From the NCBI GenBank assembly GCA_905235855.1, contig CAJONE010000009.1, forward strand, positions 1-45,563: a stretch of DNA of 45,563 nucleotides. The letters run 5' to 3'. Under the pieces are notes generated by a model. The model saw only the letters and a program-made list of their open reading frames with translations. It was not told the origin of the DNA and searched no databases. Origin of the DNA: an uncultured Bacteroidales bacterium (GTDB taxonomy: Bacteria > Bacteroidota > Bacteroidia > Bacteroidales > P3). Made by a program: the position numbers and the translations under genes. Positions 25,061-33,680 of the stretch are shown here, in pieces. The first letter of the stretch is position 1. Each line of letters opens with the position of its first letter.

Positions 25061-25125
25061 CTCCCGTTATTAATCCACAAAACCAAAACATAAACTGCCT
25101 TTACGGGCAAAAGCATAATGGCAAA

Positions 25126-25181
25126 ATACGCTGTTTCAGTTTACGGTTGCAAAAATACAACGGCAAAATAAAACAGCGTAT
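25126..25181. repeat. 11-bp inverted repeat in the gap after the permease gene
   Basis: ATACGCTGTTT (25126-25136) and AAACAGCGTAT (25171-25181) are perfect inverted copies 34 nt apart. Between them, TATTTTTGC on the minus strand (25157-25149) fits a -7 promoter element. With the terminator at 25026 this could frame a minus-strand RNA of about 115-120 nt. Nothing else was seen in the gap 24898-25265. Confidence 0.4.
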
Positions 25182-25265
25182 AGCCACTGTTGGGCAATTT
25201 TGGGCGGCACGGTCACTAAAATTGGGGGTAAGTGGGTCGAAAAACGCTGCAAGTGAAATGCAAGG

Positions 25266-26720
25266 TCAAGAGTGCTTCTTGCGTCGCTCCATAAAGGAGA
25301 GGAGTTTTATGAACCATCGCGAGTTGTTGGGAGAAGAGTCGGTCGTAGCGTAAATAGTCAGTAGAAGACCAATGGGTAGGAATACGAGGGTGTCAATCCA
25401 CATGCCATATTCGTTAAGAGCTCCTCCGCGTACAGATTTTTCATCAATCATATCGATTACATAGTAAAGCACGAAAAATAGAACCGAGGCCACCAGAGGC
25501 ATACCGAGTCCTCCTTTGCGGACTATAGAGCCAAAAGGGGCGCCCACGAGGAAAAGAACCATACAGGCGATGGAAAAAGTGTACTTGCGATACCAGACTA
25601 CATAGTGTCGTGCGATATGTTCGTGGTCAGACTTCATTACTTGGGAATAGACGTGGAAGTCGCTGTTTATCTGATCGGCTATGCTGCGGGCACGGTTCAG
25701 TACCCGTGTGCGGTCGTCAGGACTGAGTTGACTGATGTAATTTGAGAAGTCGAAAGCTGATGCGGCCTGTTTTGCGGGTTTCGGATGGCTTGTATTGGTC
25801 GAATCGAGTAGGGAGTAGCGTTGGTAAAGAGAGAGTTTGGAAGTGGTAGCACTGGTGAAGTCGGCATAGCGCCGCGACATCTCCTTTTTGAGGTGGCGTG
25901 TGGTCGAGTCGAGTTGGCTGACGTTCATCATTTGGCAATTTGAGCGGAAACTCTCTTTGTCCGACTTGTCGAAAGCAAACGAAGAGAGGTCGAAGGTGAG
26001 AACCTGTTCCTTGAAGTCAATAGAGGTAAAGGGTCGGGAAATGCTGTTGTCTTCGTCTTTTTCCTCGGAATAAGAGTGACCATTGTAAAGGGTGAATATG
26101 AGGTGGTTTCCGTCGGGGCTGGTTTGCATGGTGCCTTTTTCGGCCAGTATGATTGACGACTGTTTGGGCTCCTGCGAGTGGTCGTATATGACAATATCGC
26201 TCAGAATGCCGGTTTCCGAGTCTTTTTTGTTGATACGGATTACATAGCCGTCTATTTCGTCGTAATATTCGCTTGGTCGGATGTTGACAGCCGGTTTCTT
26301 GCGTGTCACGTCGTAGAGAGTCATTCGGTAGCGAAGGGTTGCCGCAGGGAGTACGTTGTTGGAGAAATAGAAAGCTACTACGGTGAGAAAAGCCACGACC
26401 AGTGTCATAGGCAACATGGCGCGCCGAAGTGATATGCCACCAGCTTTCATGGCTATGAGTTCATATTTTTCGCCGAGGTTGCCCATGGTCATAATAGAGG
26501 CAAACAGGACTGCGATGGGGAGTGCCATGGGGACGAATGTGGCCGAAGCGTAGAAAAGAAGTTCGGCAATCACGCCCACGCTTAAGCCCTTGCCCACCAT
26601 ATCGTCGATATATTTCCACACGAACTGCATAAGCAGCACAAAGACGGCGATGCTGAATGTGAGCAGCAGCGGCCCGATGAAAGAGCGAAGAATATGGCGG
26701 TCAATCTGTTTCAAGCACAA
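25266..26720 (-). CDS. LptF/LptG family permease (YjgP/YjgQ)
   Basis: The 484-residue inner-membrane protein belongs to the transmembrane part of the LptBFG lipopolysaccharide exporter. The N-terminus is typical: LKQIDRHILRSFIGPLLLTF, then MQFVWKYIDDMVGKGL. It has three N-terminal and three C-terminal membrane segments flanking a periplasmic beta-jellyroll region (about 130-380). No ATG fits: translation starts at TTG 26720 or, two codons later, TTG 26714. It is the last gene of a minus-strand block after rseP (36-nt gap). At 484 residues it is longer than the E. coli members (about 360), as is usual in Bacteroidota. Confidence 0.88.
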   Translation of the reverse strand: MCLKQIDRHILRSFIGPLLLTFSIAVFVLLMQFVWKYIDDMVGKGLSVGVIAELLFYASATFVPMALPIAVLFASIMTMGNLGEKYELIAMKAGGISLRRAMLPMTLVVAFLTVVAFYFSNNVLPAATLRYRMTLYDVTRKKPAVNIRPSEYYDEIDGYVIRINKKDSETGILSDIVIYDHSQEPKQSSIILAEKGTMQTSPDGNHLIFTLYNGHSYSEEKDEDNSISRPFTSIDFKEQVLTFDLSSFAFDKSDKESFRSNCQMMNVSQLDSTTRHLKKEMSRRYADFTSATTSKLSLYQRYSLLDSTNTSHPKPAKQAASAFDFSNYISQLSPDDRTRVLNRARSIADQINSDFHVYSQVMKSDHEHIARHYVVWYRKYTFSIACMVLFLVGAPFGSIVRKGGLGMPLVASVLFFVLYYVIDMIDEKSVRGGALNEYGMWIDTLVFLPIGLLLTIYATTDSSPNNSRWFIKLLSFMERRKKHS

Positions 26721-26756
26721 AGCGGATTGATGTAGCGAGACATAGGATGAATTGTG

Positions 26757-28145
26757 TCAGTTGAAGAGCCCTTGTAGCAGCCGCCAGATATCGTTGCCGT
26801 TGGCCAGAACCAACAGGGCGAGCAGCAGAGCCATGCCGATGTTCTGCGCTATGGTGAGGAATTTGTCGCTCGGTTTGCGCCGTGTGATAATCTCCCATAG
26901 GGTGAACATGATGTGGCCGCCGTCGAGGCCTGGTATGGGAATGATGTTCATGAAAGCGAGTATGATGCCCAGCAGAGCCGTGATGTCCCAAAAATTCTGC
27001 CAGCTCCATTCAGACGGGAATATGCTGCCGATACTGATAAAGCCGCCGAGGCTTTGCGCACCATTTTTTGTGAAGAGCAGTTTGAGGCTTGAGACGTATG
27101 TGGTAAGGGTCTGCCAGCCGTGCGAAATGCCAGCCGGGATTGCTTGGAAGAAGTTGTAGGAGCGATGTTCGACATGGAAAATCTCGAGCGGGCTTTTGAG
27201 TTGCACGCCGATTTTGCCGTTCGATGGCACTTTCAGTGTCAGTTCGTGATAGGTGCCGCTGCGGAAGAAGCCGATAGTTACGGAGTCGCCGGCGTTTTCG
27301 GACAGGGCAGTTGTTACAGAGCTGAAAATGGGTGTGGGTGTGTGGTTGATGCTCACCACGCTGTCGCCAACAGCAACACCGGCATTGGCGGCCACGGAAC
27401 CAGGCATAAAATCTTTGACAACGAAAGGTGTGCGAATGCCGTTTATCAACGCTTGGGGCTGTTCTTTCAGAGTGCGGGCAATAAAATTGTCGGAGAGTTG
27501 GAGTGTGATGAGGCTGTCGCCTCGTTTCACGGTCAATTCGGGCGTCTTTTCGAGAAGCAGTCTTTTGTTCAGCACGTCAAGGTTGTACATCTCTTCGCTG
27601 TTGACAGCGTAAATTATATCGCCGTTGCGCAGACCCTCATCAAGCAGTATCTGGTGGTACTCGTAACCGAGCGAGGCGTTGCGTAGCGGCAGTTCGTCCT
27701 TGCCCCAGTGGGCGAATATGAAAGTGTAGATTAGCAGTGCCGAGACAAAGTTCACCAGCACGCCTCCGCTGATGATGAGGAGCCGTTGCCAAGCCGGTTT
27801 GGTGCGATATTCCCAAGGTTGCGGAACAGACTCGAGTTTATCTTCCGACTTGGTTTCGTCAATCATGCCGGCGATGTCGCAATATCCGCCGAGCGGTATC
27901 CAGCCAATGCCCCACAGGGTGTTGTCGGGCTCTTTCTCTTCCCACTCCTTCGGGGTATTGGCGTTAAAAAAAAGGAAATGCCATTTGCCGTCGAATTTTT
28001 TGGCTTTCAGGATGGAAAATTTCCAGTTGAAAAACATGTAGAAACGGAGCACGCGGGTCTTGAACAGTTTGGCCAGACCGAGGTGACCGAACTCATGGGT
28101 TATGATAAGAAGCGAGAGGCTCAAGAAAAATGCAAGGGCTTTCAT
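26757..28145 (-). CDS. rseP: Site-2 zinc metalloprotease RseP
   Basis: The 462-residue intramembrane protease has the zinc site H17-E18-F-G-H21 in the first membrane helix and the third ligand D408 in IPGLDGGH near the end. Between them lie two PDZ-like segments (about 125-330; the second contains GSVAANAGVAVGDSVVSIN). It cleaves membrane-bound anti-sigma factors or leftover signal peptides. It sits between dxr and the Lpt permease, a common envelope-gene order in Bacteroidota. Confidence 0.92.
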   Translation of the reverse strand: MKALAFFLSLSLLIITHEFGHLGLAKLFKTRVLRFYMFFNWKFSILKAKKFDGKWHFLFFNANTPKEWEEKEPDNTLWGIGWIPLGGYCDIAGMIDETKSEDKLESVPQPWEYRTKPAWQRLLIISGGVLVNFVSALLIYTFIFAHWGKDELPLRNASLGYEYHQILLDEGLRNGDIIYAVNSEEMYNLDVLNKRLLLEKTPELTVKRGDSLITLQLSDNFIARTLKEQPQALINGIRTPFVVKDFMPGSVAANAGVAVGDSVVSINHTPTPIFSSVTTALSENAGDSVTIGFFRSGTYHELTLKVPSNGKIGVQLKSPLEIFHVEHRSYNFFQAIPAGISHGWQTLTTYVSSLKLLFTKNGAQSLGGFISIGSIFPSEWSWQNFWDITALLGIILAFMNIIPIPGLDGGHIMFTLWEIITRRKPSDKFLTIAQNIGMALLLALLVLANGNDIWRLLQGLFN

Positions 28146-28192
28146 TGGTTGAAGGTAATTTGCTGAAAAAGAGGTTTTGCGATAAATGTGTT

Positions 28193-29326
28193 TTACTGGT
28201 TTGACTTACGAACCAGACGGTCGGTTTCAAACAGGTCGTCGAGCGATGGATTGGCGATGAATGTCGCAGTCTGCATTTCGCGTTCAACAAAGTCGGCAAT
28301 GTCGAGAAAGCGAATGCTGCCTTCGATGAAGCGTTGTACTGCCACCTCGTTGGCGGCGTTCATGATACAGGGCATGTTGCCCCCACGAGCGATAGCCTCG
28401 TATGCCAGAGCGAGACAGCGGAATGTATCGGTGTCCGGTTTTCCGAACGTAAGTTGCGGGTAGTTGGCGAAGTCGAGACGTGGCAGGGGGCTTTCTATTC
28501 GATTCGGGAAGCTGAAGGCATATTGTATGGGAGTCTTCATTGAGGGTATACCGAGTTGGGCTTTCACGCTCCCGTCGGCGAACTGCACCATTGAGTGCAC
28601 GACCGACTGGGGGTGTATGACGGCTTCGATGTGTGTGGCCGGGACATCGAATAGCCAACGTGCTTCGATAACCTCAAGGCCTTTGTTCATGAGTGTGGCC
28701 GAGTCGATGGTCACTTTGCGTCCCATTGACCAATTGGGGTGTTTCAGGGCATCGTCGAGTTTCACATTGAGCAGGCTATCGCGTTGGTGTCCGTAGAATG
28801 GGCCGCCCGAGGCGGTAAGCAGTATTTTCTCGACAGGCGAGAGTTCGCCGACAAGGCATTGGAATATGGCCGAGTGTTCGGAGTCGACTGGCAGTATCGG
28901 AGTGTGGAACTGTGCCGCGGCGTTGGTCACAATGCTTCCGGCCACCACCATAGTCTCCTTGTTGGCCAGGGCGATTGGTTTGCCCGACTCTATGGCACGA
29001 AGCGTGGGGCGAAGGCCAGCAAACCCCACAATGGCGGCCAGCACCATGTCGATACTTTCCATTTCCATGGTTTCCACAATGGCCTGCATGCCTGCAAAGA
29101 CTTTCACACTTTCGTTGGCAAGGGCATCGCGCACAATACTGTATTTTTTCTCGTCGGCTATCACGACGGCGTTGGGCTTGAATTCGAGTGCCTGTTTGAT
29201 GAGTAGGTCGGAGTTGCTTCCCGCACAGAGCACCTCGGCGGTGTATTCGTCGGGATGCCATCGGATAACGTCGAGAGCCTGAGTGCCGATGGATCCGGTA
29301 GAGCCTAATATGGCGATATGTCTCAA
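28193..29326 (-). CDS. dxr: 1-deoxy-D-xylulose 5-phosphate reductoisomerase
   Basis: The 377-residue enzyme makes 2-C-methyl-D-erythritol 4-phosphate in the MEP isoprenoid pathway. The NADPH loop GSTGSIG is at residues 8-14. Active-site blocks ALANKETMVVAG, PVDSEHSAIFQ (metal-binding D and E) and TLMNKGLEVIEA (second metal Glu) are intact. It lies 47 nt before rseP, as in many bacteria where the two are neighbours. Confidence 0.96.
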   Translation of the reverse strand: MRHIAILGSTGSIGTQALDVIRWHPDEYTAEVLCAGSNSDLLIKQALEFKPNAVVIADEKKYSIVRDALANESVKVFAGMQAIVETMEMESIDMVLAAIVGFAGLRPTLRAIESGKPIALANKETMVVAGSIVTNAAAQFHTPILPVDSEHSAIFQCLVGELSPVEKILLTASGGPFYGHQRDSLLNVKLDDALKHPNWSMGRKVTIDSATLMNKGLEVIEARWLFDVPATHIEAVIHPQSVVHSMVQFADGSVKAQLGIPSMKTPIQYAFSFPNRIESPLPRLDFANYPQLTFGKPDTDTFRCLALAYEAIARGGNMPCIMNAANEVAVQRFIEGSIRFLDIADFVEREMQTATFIANPSLDDLFETDRLVRKSNQ

Positions 29327-29389
29327 AACGGGTGAAGATTTAGATATGGAGAAATCAGATATAAGAAACCATAGTGAGCTGGCATAATT

Positions 29390-30334
29390 TCAGAGTGAGA
29401 TATACGAAAGCGGATCGACGGTTTTGCCGTTAATCCACAGTTCGAAATGCAGGTGAGGGGTGGCAATGGTCGAAGAGCGACCGAGGTAGGCAATCGGCTC
29501 ACCGGCTTTCACCATGTCGCCGTCGTGTTTCAGGAGCGCACTGTTGTGTTTGTATACGGATATGATGTTGCCGGGGTGTTGAATGGCGATTACGTATCCG
29601 TCGTCGGCGGTAAAGCCGGCATAGAACACGGTGCCGTTGGCTGCTGACTTGATGATTTCGTTCATGTTGCCCGATATGTCGGTTCCCAGATGTCCCTCTT
29701 TGGGGTTGTAGGCAAGGAGAATCTTGCCCTTGATAGGCGGGAAAAACAGTTGTCCGCCGGAATGGTGTTCGTTGGTCGATGCAAGTTGTTTTCCTTTGGC
29801 AGAGCGTTTTTGCGCCATATCGATGCGTAGGAGGCTGTCCGCTTCGCAGCGAGAGTCGTTTTCGCCCATTGCCTTTGGTCTCGAGATGCTGTCGTTTGTG
29901 TCGCCTTTGGCAATTTCTTGTCCAGACACTATGGCACTCAAAACTGCCATTTTTTCCTCCTGGAGCTGCAACTTCGTTTCGAGCGAATCGAGCATGGCCA
30001 CATTGTGGTAGGTTTGGTCTATAACTTCACCGTTTGTGTAGCCGGGAATAAGGTTGTGGAGTGGGGTGAAGGCGATGAGCAGGAAAGTTAGAATCATGAG
30101 CACGATGCACACAATGCCGATACCCACAAAGAGGTTTTGAGCCGAAAGGCGAAACGACCAGTGTTCACGGTAGGTTTCGGCATCCATCACCACAAGACGC
30201 TGTTTGGTTCGCATCTTGGCGAGCAGGAGACGCATACGAGATTGCGGTTTGGAGGGGTTTCCGTCGGTAGAAGGCAAAGGGCGCAACCGAGTGGCCACGC
30301 CCTTTGTGAAATTTTTCAGTTTTTCGAAAGCCAT
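29390..30334 (-). CDS. M23 family metallopeptidase, membrane anchored
   Basis: The 314-residue product has a cytoplasmic basic N-terminus, one membrane helix (about 68-90), a short coiled-coil-like stretch (about 115-140) and a LytM domain (about 195-310). The zinc and catalytic residues are H215 and D219 (GHLGTD), H263 (YKHNS) and H294-L-H296 (PHLHFEL), so it should be an active peptidoglycan endopeptidase. It lies between the ppiD-like foldase and dxr. Confidence 0.9.
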   Translation of the reverse strand: MAFEKLKNFTKGVATRLRPLPSTDGNPSKPQSRMRLLLAKMRTKQRLVVMDAETYREHWSFRLSAQNLFVGIGIVCIVLMILTFLLIAFTPLHNLIPGYTNGEVIDQTYHNVAMLDSLETKLQLQEEKMAVLSAIVSGQEIAKGDTNDSISRPKAMGENDSRCEADSLLRIDMAQKRSAKGKQLASTNEHHSGGQLFFPPIKGKILLAYNPKEGHLGTDISGNMNEIIKSAANGTVFYAGFTADDGYVIAIQHPGNIISVYKHNSALLKHDGDMVKAGEPIAYLGRSSTIATPHLHFELWINGKTVDPLSYISL

Positions 30335-30408
30335 TTGGGGGACTTCGTTTTTTTCAATCTCCTGGATTTCCGATGTTGTGAAACCGCAGGGTCATGTCAC
30401 AACTTGGT

Positions 30409-32562
30409 TTAGAAAAAACGGTTGCGGTTGTCTTTTATCTTGGTGGCGTTTTGCAACACTTGGATAGCGCCGGAGACTTTGCGTCCGTATTCGCGCGACA
30501 TGATGGTTTTAAGGTTTTCGACGCTGTTGTTGGCATCCTCGTGACGGTTGATGACTTTCACGAAGTAGACTCCTTGTGCACCGCGAATGGGACCCGACAT
30601 TTCGTTGACTTTGGCCATGGAGATGCGCGCTTGCACTTTGGGCTCCATGCCGAAACGACCGAGATAGTAGTCGCGTAGCCCGATGTTGGTAAGAGTGTCT
30701 ACAGTGGTGTTGAATTTGGTGGCCAAACTGTTGATGTCCTTGGTGGCGTTGGCGGCTTCGCCGGCTTCGGCCATAAGGTATTCGGCGCGTTTGTCGAGGC
30801 GGACTTGCTGTTCGATGTCGTTGCGAACTTTGTCGTAGGTGAGGTTTTTCTTGTTGTAGATTTCTTTGAGGGCAACGACCACAAACATGTCGCCGCAGGA
30901 GTAGACTTCTTCAGAAACGTCGCCCACCTTCCGTTTTTTGTCGAAAGCCCACTGCATAATGCTGCGGCAGTTTTCGAGGCCAGGCAGTTTGTCTATCATG
31001 GCAGTGGTCATAGCTTCGCGCACCGAGAGGTTCTCGGCGGCTGCGGAAGCAATCATTTCCTCTTCGGTACGGTTTTGACCGGCGAAGAAAGAAGCTTTGC
31101 TGTAGATTTGCGAGTTGGTGGTATTGCTGGGAGCAATCTCGCGTACCACTTTGGCTATGCGGTATTTGCGTTTTGGAGTGGTTTTACCGGTCACCTTGAC
31201 AACCACGTAGCCAAGGTTGTCGGGCCGTTTGTAGGTGAAGACGCCTCCTTCGGGGGTGTTCAGGATATCATCGTTGAGAAAACCGTAGCTTGTGCCGTCC
31301 AAGGCCCAGCCCATATCTCCTTTGTTGGTGTTTTTCTGTGGGTCGTCAGAGTAGCGTGCCACGATGTCTTCAATGTTGGCGTCCTTGGATTTAAGCAGGT
31401 TTTCAACGGTGTCGGCCAATAGTTTGGCCTCATCGTCGGAGCGAGTTACATTGTCAAGTCCGGCAGAGTTGTTGAGCAGCAGTACGACGCTGGCGCGGAG
31501 ACTGTCGGGACGCATGGCCGTAGCCATCACTTTGGCCATAACCCATTCGTTGCCGATTTGGCGGGGAGGAATGAAACCGCCAACAGCGGTCTTTTCGATG
31601 AGGGTGTCGAGACCTTTCACTTCGGAGGCTTTTACGTAGGTGGTGTCGTAGCTTATGGCAGGTTTGGAGTTGCCGTAAACGAATTCGGATATGTTGGCAT
31701 CCTCGACGGTTTGGAACTCTTTCCAGACAGTGTCGACCTCATTGGATATTTTGGTCAGGTCTTCGGGCGAGGGGACGATGGGATAGGCGATGTATTCAAT
31801 CTTGCGGATTTCGTCGTAGACACGTAGCCCGAGCCCGGTTTCGATTTCGGCGCGGTGTTCGTTGAAATATTTCTTGTAGTCCTCGTCGGATGGGGTAGCG
31901 TTATCCTCGCTCACGTTTTGATATGAGGCCATAGCCACCACCACATCGGAGCGGTTGGCGGAGAGCTGGGCTTCGTTTTCGGCGAGGGAAGAGGGTACGT
32001 AGAATGCCTTGCTGATAAGATTGTTGTATTTTTCCTGCAAGCGGTTGCTCTCGACTTCGTGGCGCATAGCCGTGATGTCGTGCTGCATACTTGGGTCGAG
32101 CTGGTCGAATTGGTCGCGGAAATAGCGTGCGGCCGCCTGAGCGTTGTACTGGCCTGTGCTGGGATCGGTGAACCACTGGCGCATATAGGCGTGAGTGTAG
32201 TCGCCGTCCTCGAACATCATGGAGCTGGCCTCGTCCTCGGAGATTACAAGACCCAGTTTCTTGTATTCTACACCCATAAGAGTGTCTTCGAGCATGTTTT
32301 GCCAGACCTGTTCGCGGAGGCGGTACTCCACATCGTTGGGTATCTGGTCAATGCCTTGGTTGCGCATATAATTGGTTTTCAACTCCTCATAACGGTCGTT
32401 GAAGTCTTGAATGGTGAAGGTGGCTTTGCCGATTTTGGCAATATCGAATTGGCCGGCGCCACGGTTCTTCTGTAGGTCGCCAATAATGAAGGCCACGATG
32501 GCTATGCCAACGATCAATACTGCAATCCATGAATGTTTTCTGATACTTCCAATTGCTCCCAT
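30409..32562 (-). CDS. ppiD: Periplasmic peptidyl-prolyl isomerase, PpiD/SurA type
   Basis: The 717-residue product begins with MGAIGSIRKHSWIAVLIVGI, a short cytoplasmic tip plus one membrane helix (13-29) as in PpiD. A SurA-N-like helical region follows (about 45-220). A PpiC-type rotamase domain lies in the middle (about 340-460, with YSDDPQKNTNKGDMGWA, then the GGVFTYKRPDNLGYVVVKVTG region). The C-terminal 250 residues are helical and chaperone-like. It helps outer-membrane proteins fold after Sec export. The length is somewhat above E. coli PpiD (623). Confidence 0.88.
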   Translation of the reverse strand: MGAIGSIRKHSWIAVLIVGIAIVAFIIGDLQKNRGAGQFDIAKIGKATFTIQDFNDRYEELKTNYMRNQGIDQIPNDVEYRLREQVWQNMLEDTLMGVEYKKLGLVISEDEASSMMFEDGDYTHAYMRQWFTDPSTGQYNAQAAARYFRDQFDQLDPSMQHDITAMRHEVESNRLQEKYNNLISKAFYVPSSLAENEAQLSANRSDVVVAMASYQNVSEDNATPSDEDYKKYFNEHRAEIETGLGLRVYDEIRKIEYIAYPIVPSPEDLTKISNEVDTVWKEFQTVEDANISEFVYGNSKPAISYDTTYVKASEVKGLDTLIEKTAVGGFIPPRQIGNEWVMAKVMATAMRPDSLRASVVLLLNNSAGLDNVTRSDDEAKLLADTVENLLKSKDANIEDIVARYSDDPQKNTNKGDMGWALDGTSYGFLNDDILNTPEGGVFTYKRPDNLGYVVVKVTGKTTPKRKYRIAKVVREIAPSNTTNSQIYSKASFFAGQNRTEEEMIASAAAENLSVREAMTTAMIDKLPGLENCRSIMQWAFDKKRKVGDVSEEVYSCGDMFVVVALKEIYNKKNLTYDKVRNDIEQQVRLDKRAEYLMAEAGEAANATKDINSLATKFNTTVDTLTNIGLRDYYLGRFGMEPKVQARISMAKVNEMSGPIRGAQGVYFVKVINRHEDANNSVENLKTIMSREYGRKVSGAIQVLQNATKIKDNRNRFF

Positions 32563-32603
32563 ATTTTGGTGTTTATTACTGTTAATAATCTAATTTTAAG
32601 TGT

Positions 32604-32612
32604 GCAAAAGTA
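32604..32612 (-). promoter_or_regulatory. -7 element upstream of the ppiD-like gene
   Basis: TACTTTTGC on the minus strand fits TAnnTTTG(C), with a leader of about 38 nt to the ATG at 32562. No clear -33 element. Confidence 0.45.
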
Positions 32613-32696
32613 CTAATAAAAAATTGACTGACACCTTTTTTTGTTGAAAAAAGTGTTCTATCAGGACGTAAAGTGTTGCAATAGTGTGGTCTATGC

Positions 32697-33173
32697 TTAC
32701 AGCATAGCAGAAAACACAAAAGGAAGGAGGTCGGACGTGTTTTTGTATTCACGAATGCGACCGTCGTGGAGTGCCACCAGGGTTCGCAGAGGTTTGCCCT
32801 GTCGCTGTTCCTGCTCAATCATTACTTGGCGGCAGGCACCGCATGGAGAGGCTTCGGCTTCGAGGCCGATGCTGTCGTAGGCTGCGATGGCGAGGGTTTC
32901 GACGGCGTGTTTGCCGTTGTCATAATTGGAGGCGGAGAAAAGTGCTACCCGCTCGGCACACAGGCCTGACGGATAGGCGAGGTTTTCCTGGTTGCTTCCG
33001 GTGACGATTGCGCCATTGTCCAGTCTGACTGCGGCTCCGACACGAAAATGCGAATAGGGCGAGTAGGAGTTTTCTGTGGCCTTTTGAGCGGCGGCTATAA
33101 GTTCGCGGTCGCTGGCGGACAGCTCTTGCAGTGAATCGAATTCACAGTATTTTATGGTCAGTGTTTTTTGCAT
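32697..33173 (-). CDS. cdd: Cytidine deaminase
   Basis: The 158-residue zinc enzyme converts cytidine and deoxycytidine to uridine forms. The zinc ligands and catalytic Glu are present: C72-A-E74 in GLCAERVALF, and C111 and C114 in PCGACRQ. The N-terminal YSPYSHFRVGAAV fits the homotetrameric class. The HsdR-N-like gene ends 14 nt upstream, so the two may be cotranscribed. Confidence 0.93.
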   Translation of the reverse strand: MQKTLTIKYCEFDSLQELSASDRELIAAAQKATENSYSPYSHFRVGAAVRLDNGAIVTGSNQENLAYPSGLCAERVALFSASNYDNGKHAVETLAIAAYDSIGLEAEASPCGACRQVMIEQEQRQGKPLRTLVALHDGRIREYKNTSDLLPFVFSAML

Positions 33174-33187
33174 GGTGTGTTATGGGA

Positions 33188-33559
33188 TTACAGGTCGTTC
33201 CATTGTGGTATTTCTTGAAATTGGCGCAGTGAATTTCCGTCAGAAACATGCAGTGTCAAGCTTTGTTTTCCGTTGGTGAGCAGCAACCAAGGCACATGCA
33301 GCACGGTGTTGTAGCGACAGGCTTGGTCGACCACTTTCTGGGTTATGGCCACATTGGGCCGTTTGCATTCGACAATCATCTTCGGCGACATATCCTTGCC
33401 ATAGACCACAATGTCGCAGCGACGTGTCATGCCGTTGAGTGCGATGCTGCCTTCAACCTGCATCAGTTCGAGGGGATAGCCTTTCGAGTTGTGCAGAAAG
33501 GCTATCACCGCCTGCCGCACCCCCTCTTCGGGTGTCAGGGCGACCCGTTTTTGTCTCAC
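33188..33559 (-). CDS. Stand-alone HsdR N-terminal-like nuclease domain protein; coding extends upstream of the first canonical start
   Basis: From a GTG at 33559 the product has 123 residues. It carries a PD-(D/E)xK core: D49 (TRRCDIVVYG), E64 and K66 (MIVECKRPNV), as in the type I restriction R subunit N-terminal family. Codons upstream of the GTG still read as family-like sequence (LQTPPHPI, then NREVFDP), running back to an in-frame TGA at 33638-33640. An ATG in the same frame at 33656-33658 lies beyond that TGA. So either an unusual start is used or a nonsense mutation has cut the N-terminus. Such small proteins are common in Bacteroidota beside cdd-like genes and have no proven role. 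Confidence 0.7.
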   Translation of the reverse strand: MRQKRVALTPEEGVRQAVIAFLHNSKGYPLELMQVEGSIALNGMTRRCDIVVYGKDMSPKMIVECKRPNVAITQKVVDQACRYNTVLHVPWLLLTNGKQSLTLHVSDGNSLRQFQEIPQWNDL

Positions 33560-33680
33560 GGGGTCGAATACTTCACGGTTGTCGGTGTTTGATTTGATGG
33601 GGTGGGGTGGCGTTTGGAGCGTTACGAAAAGATGCTTTCAAGCTGAAGGATGTGCCATAGTGTTGTGACGCTGTATGAGG

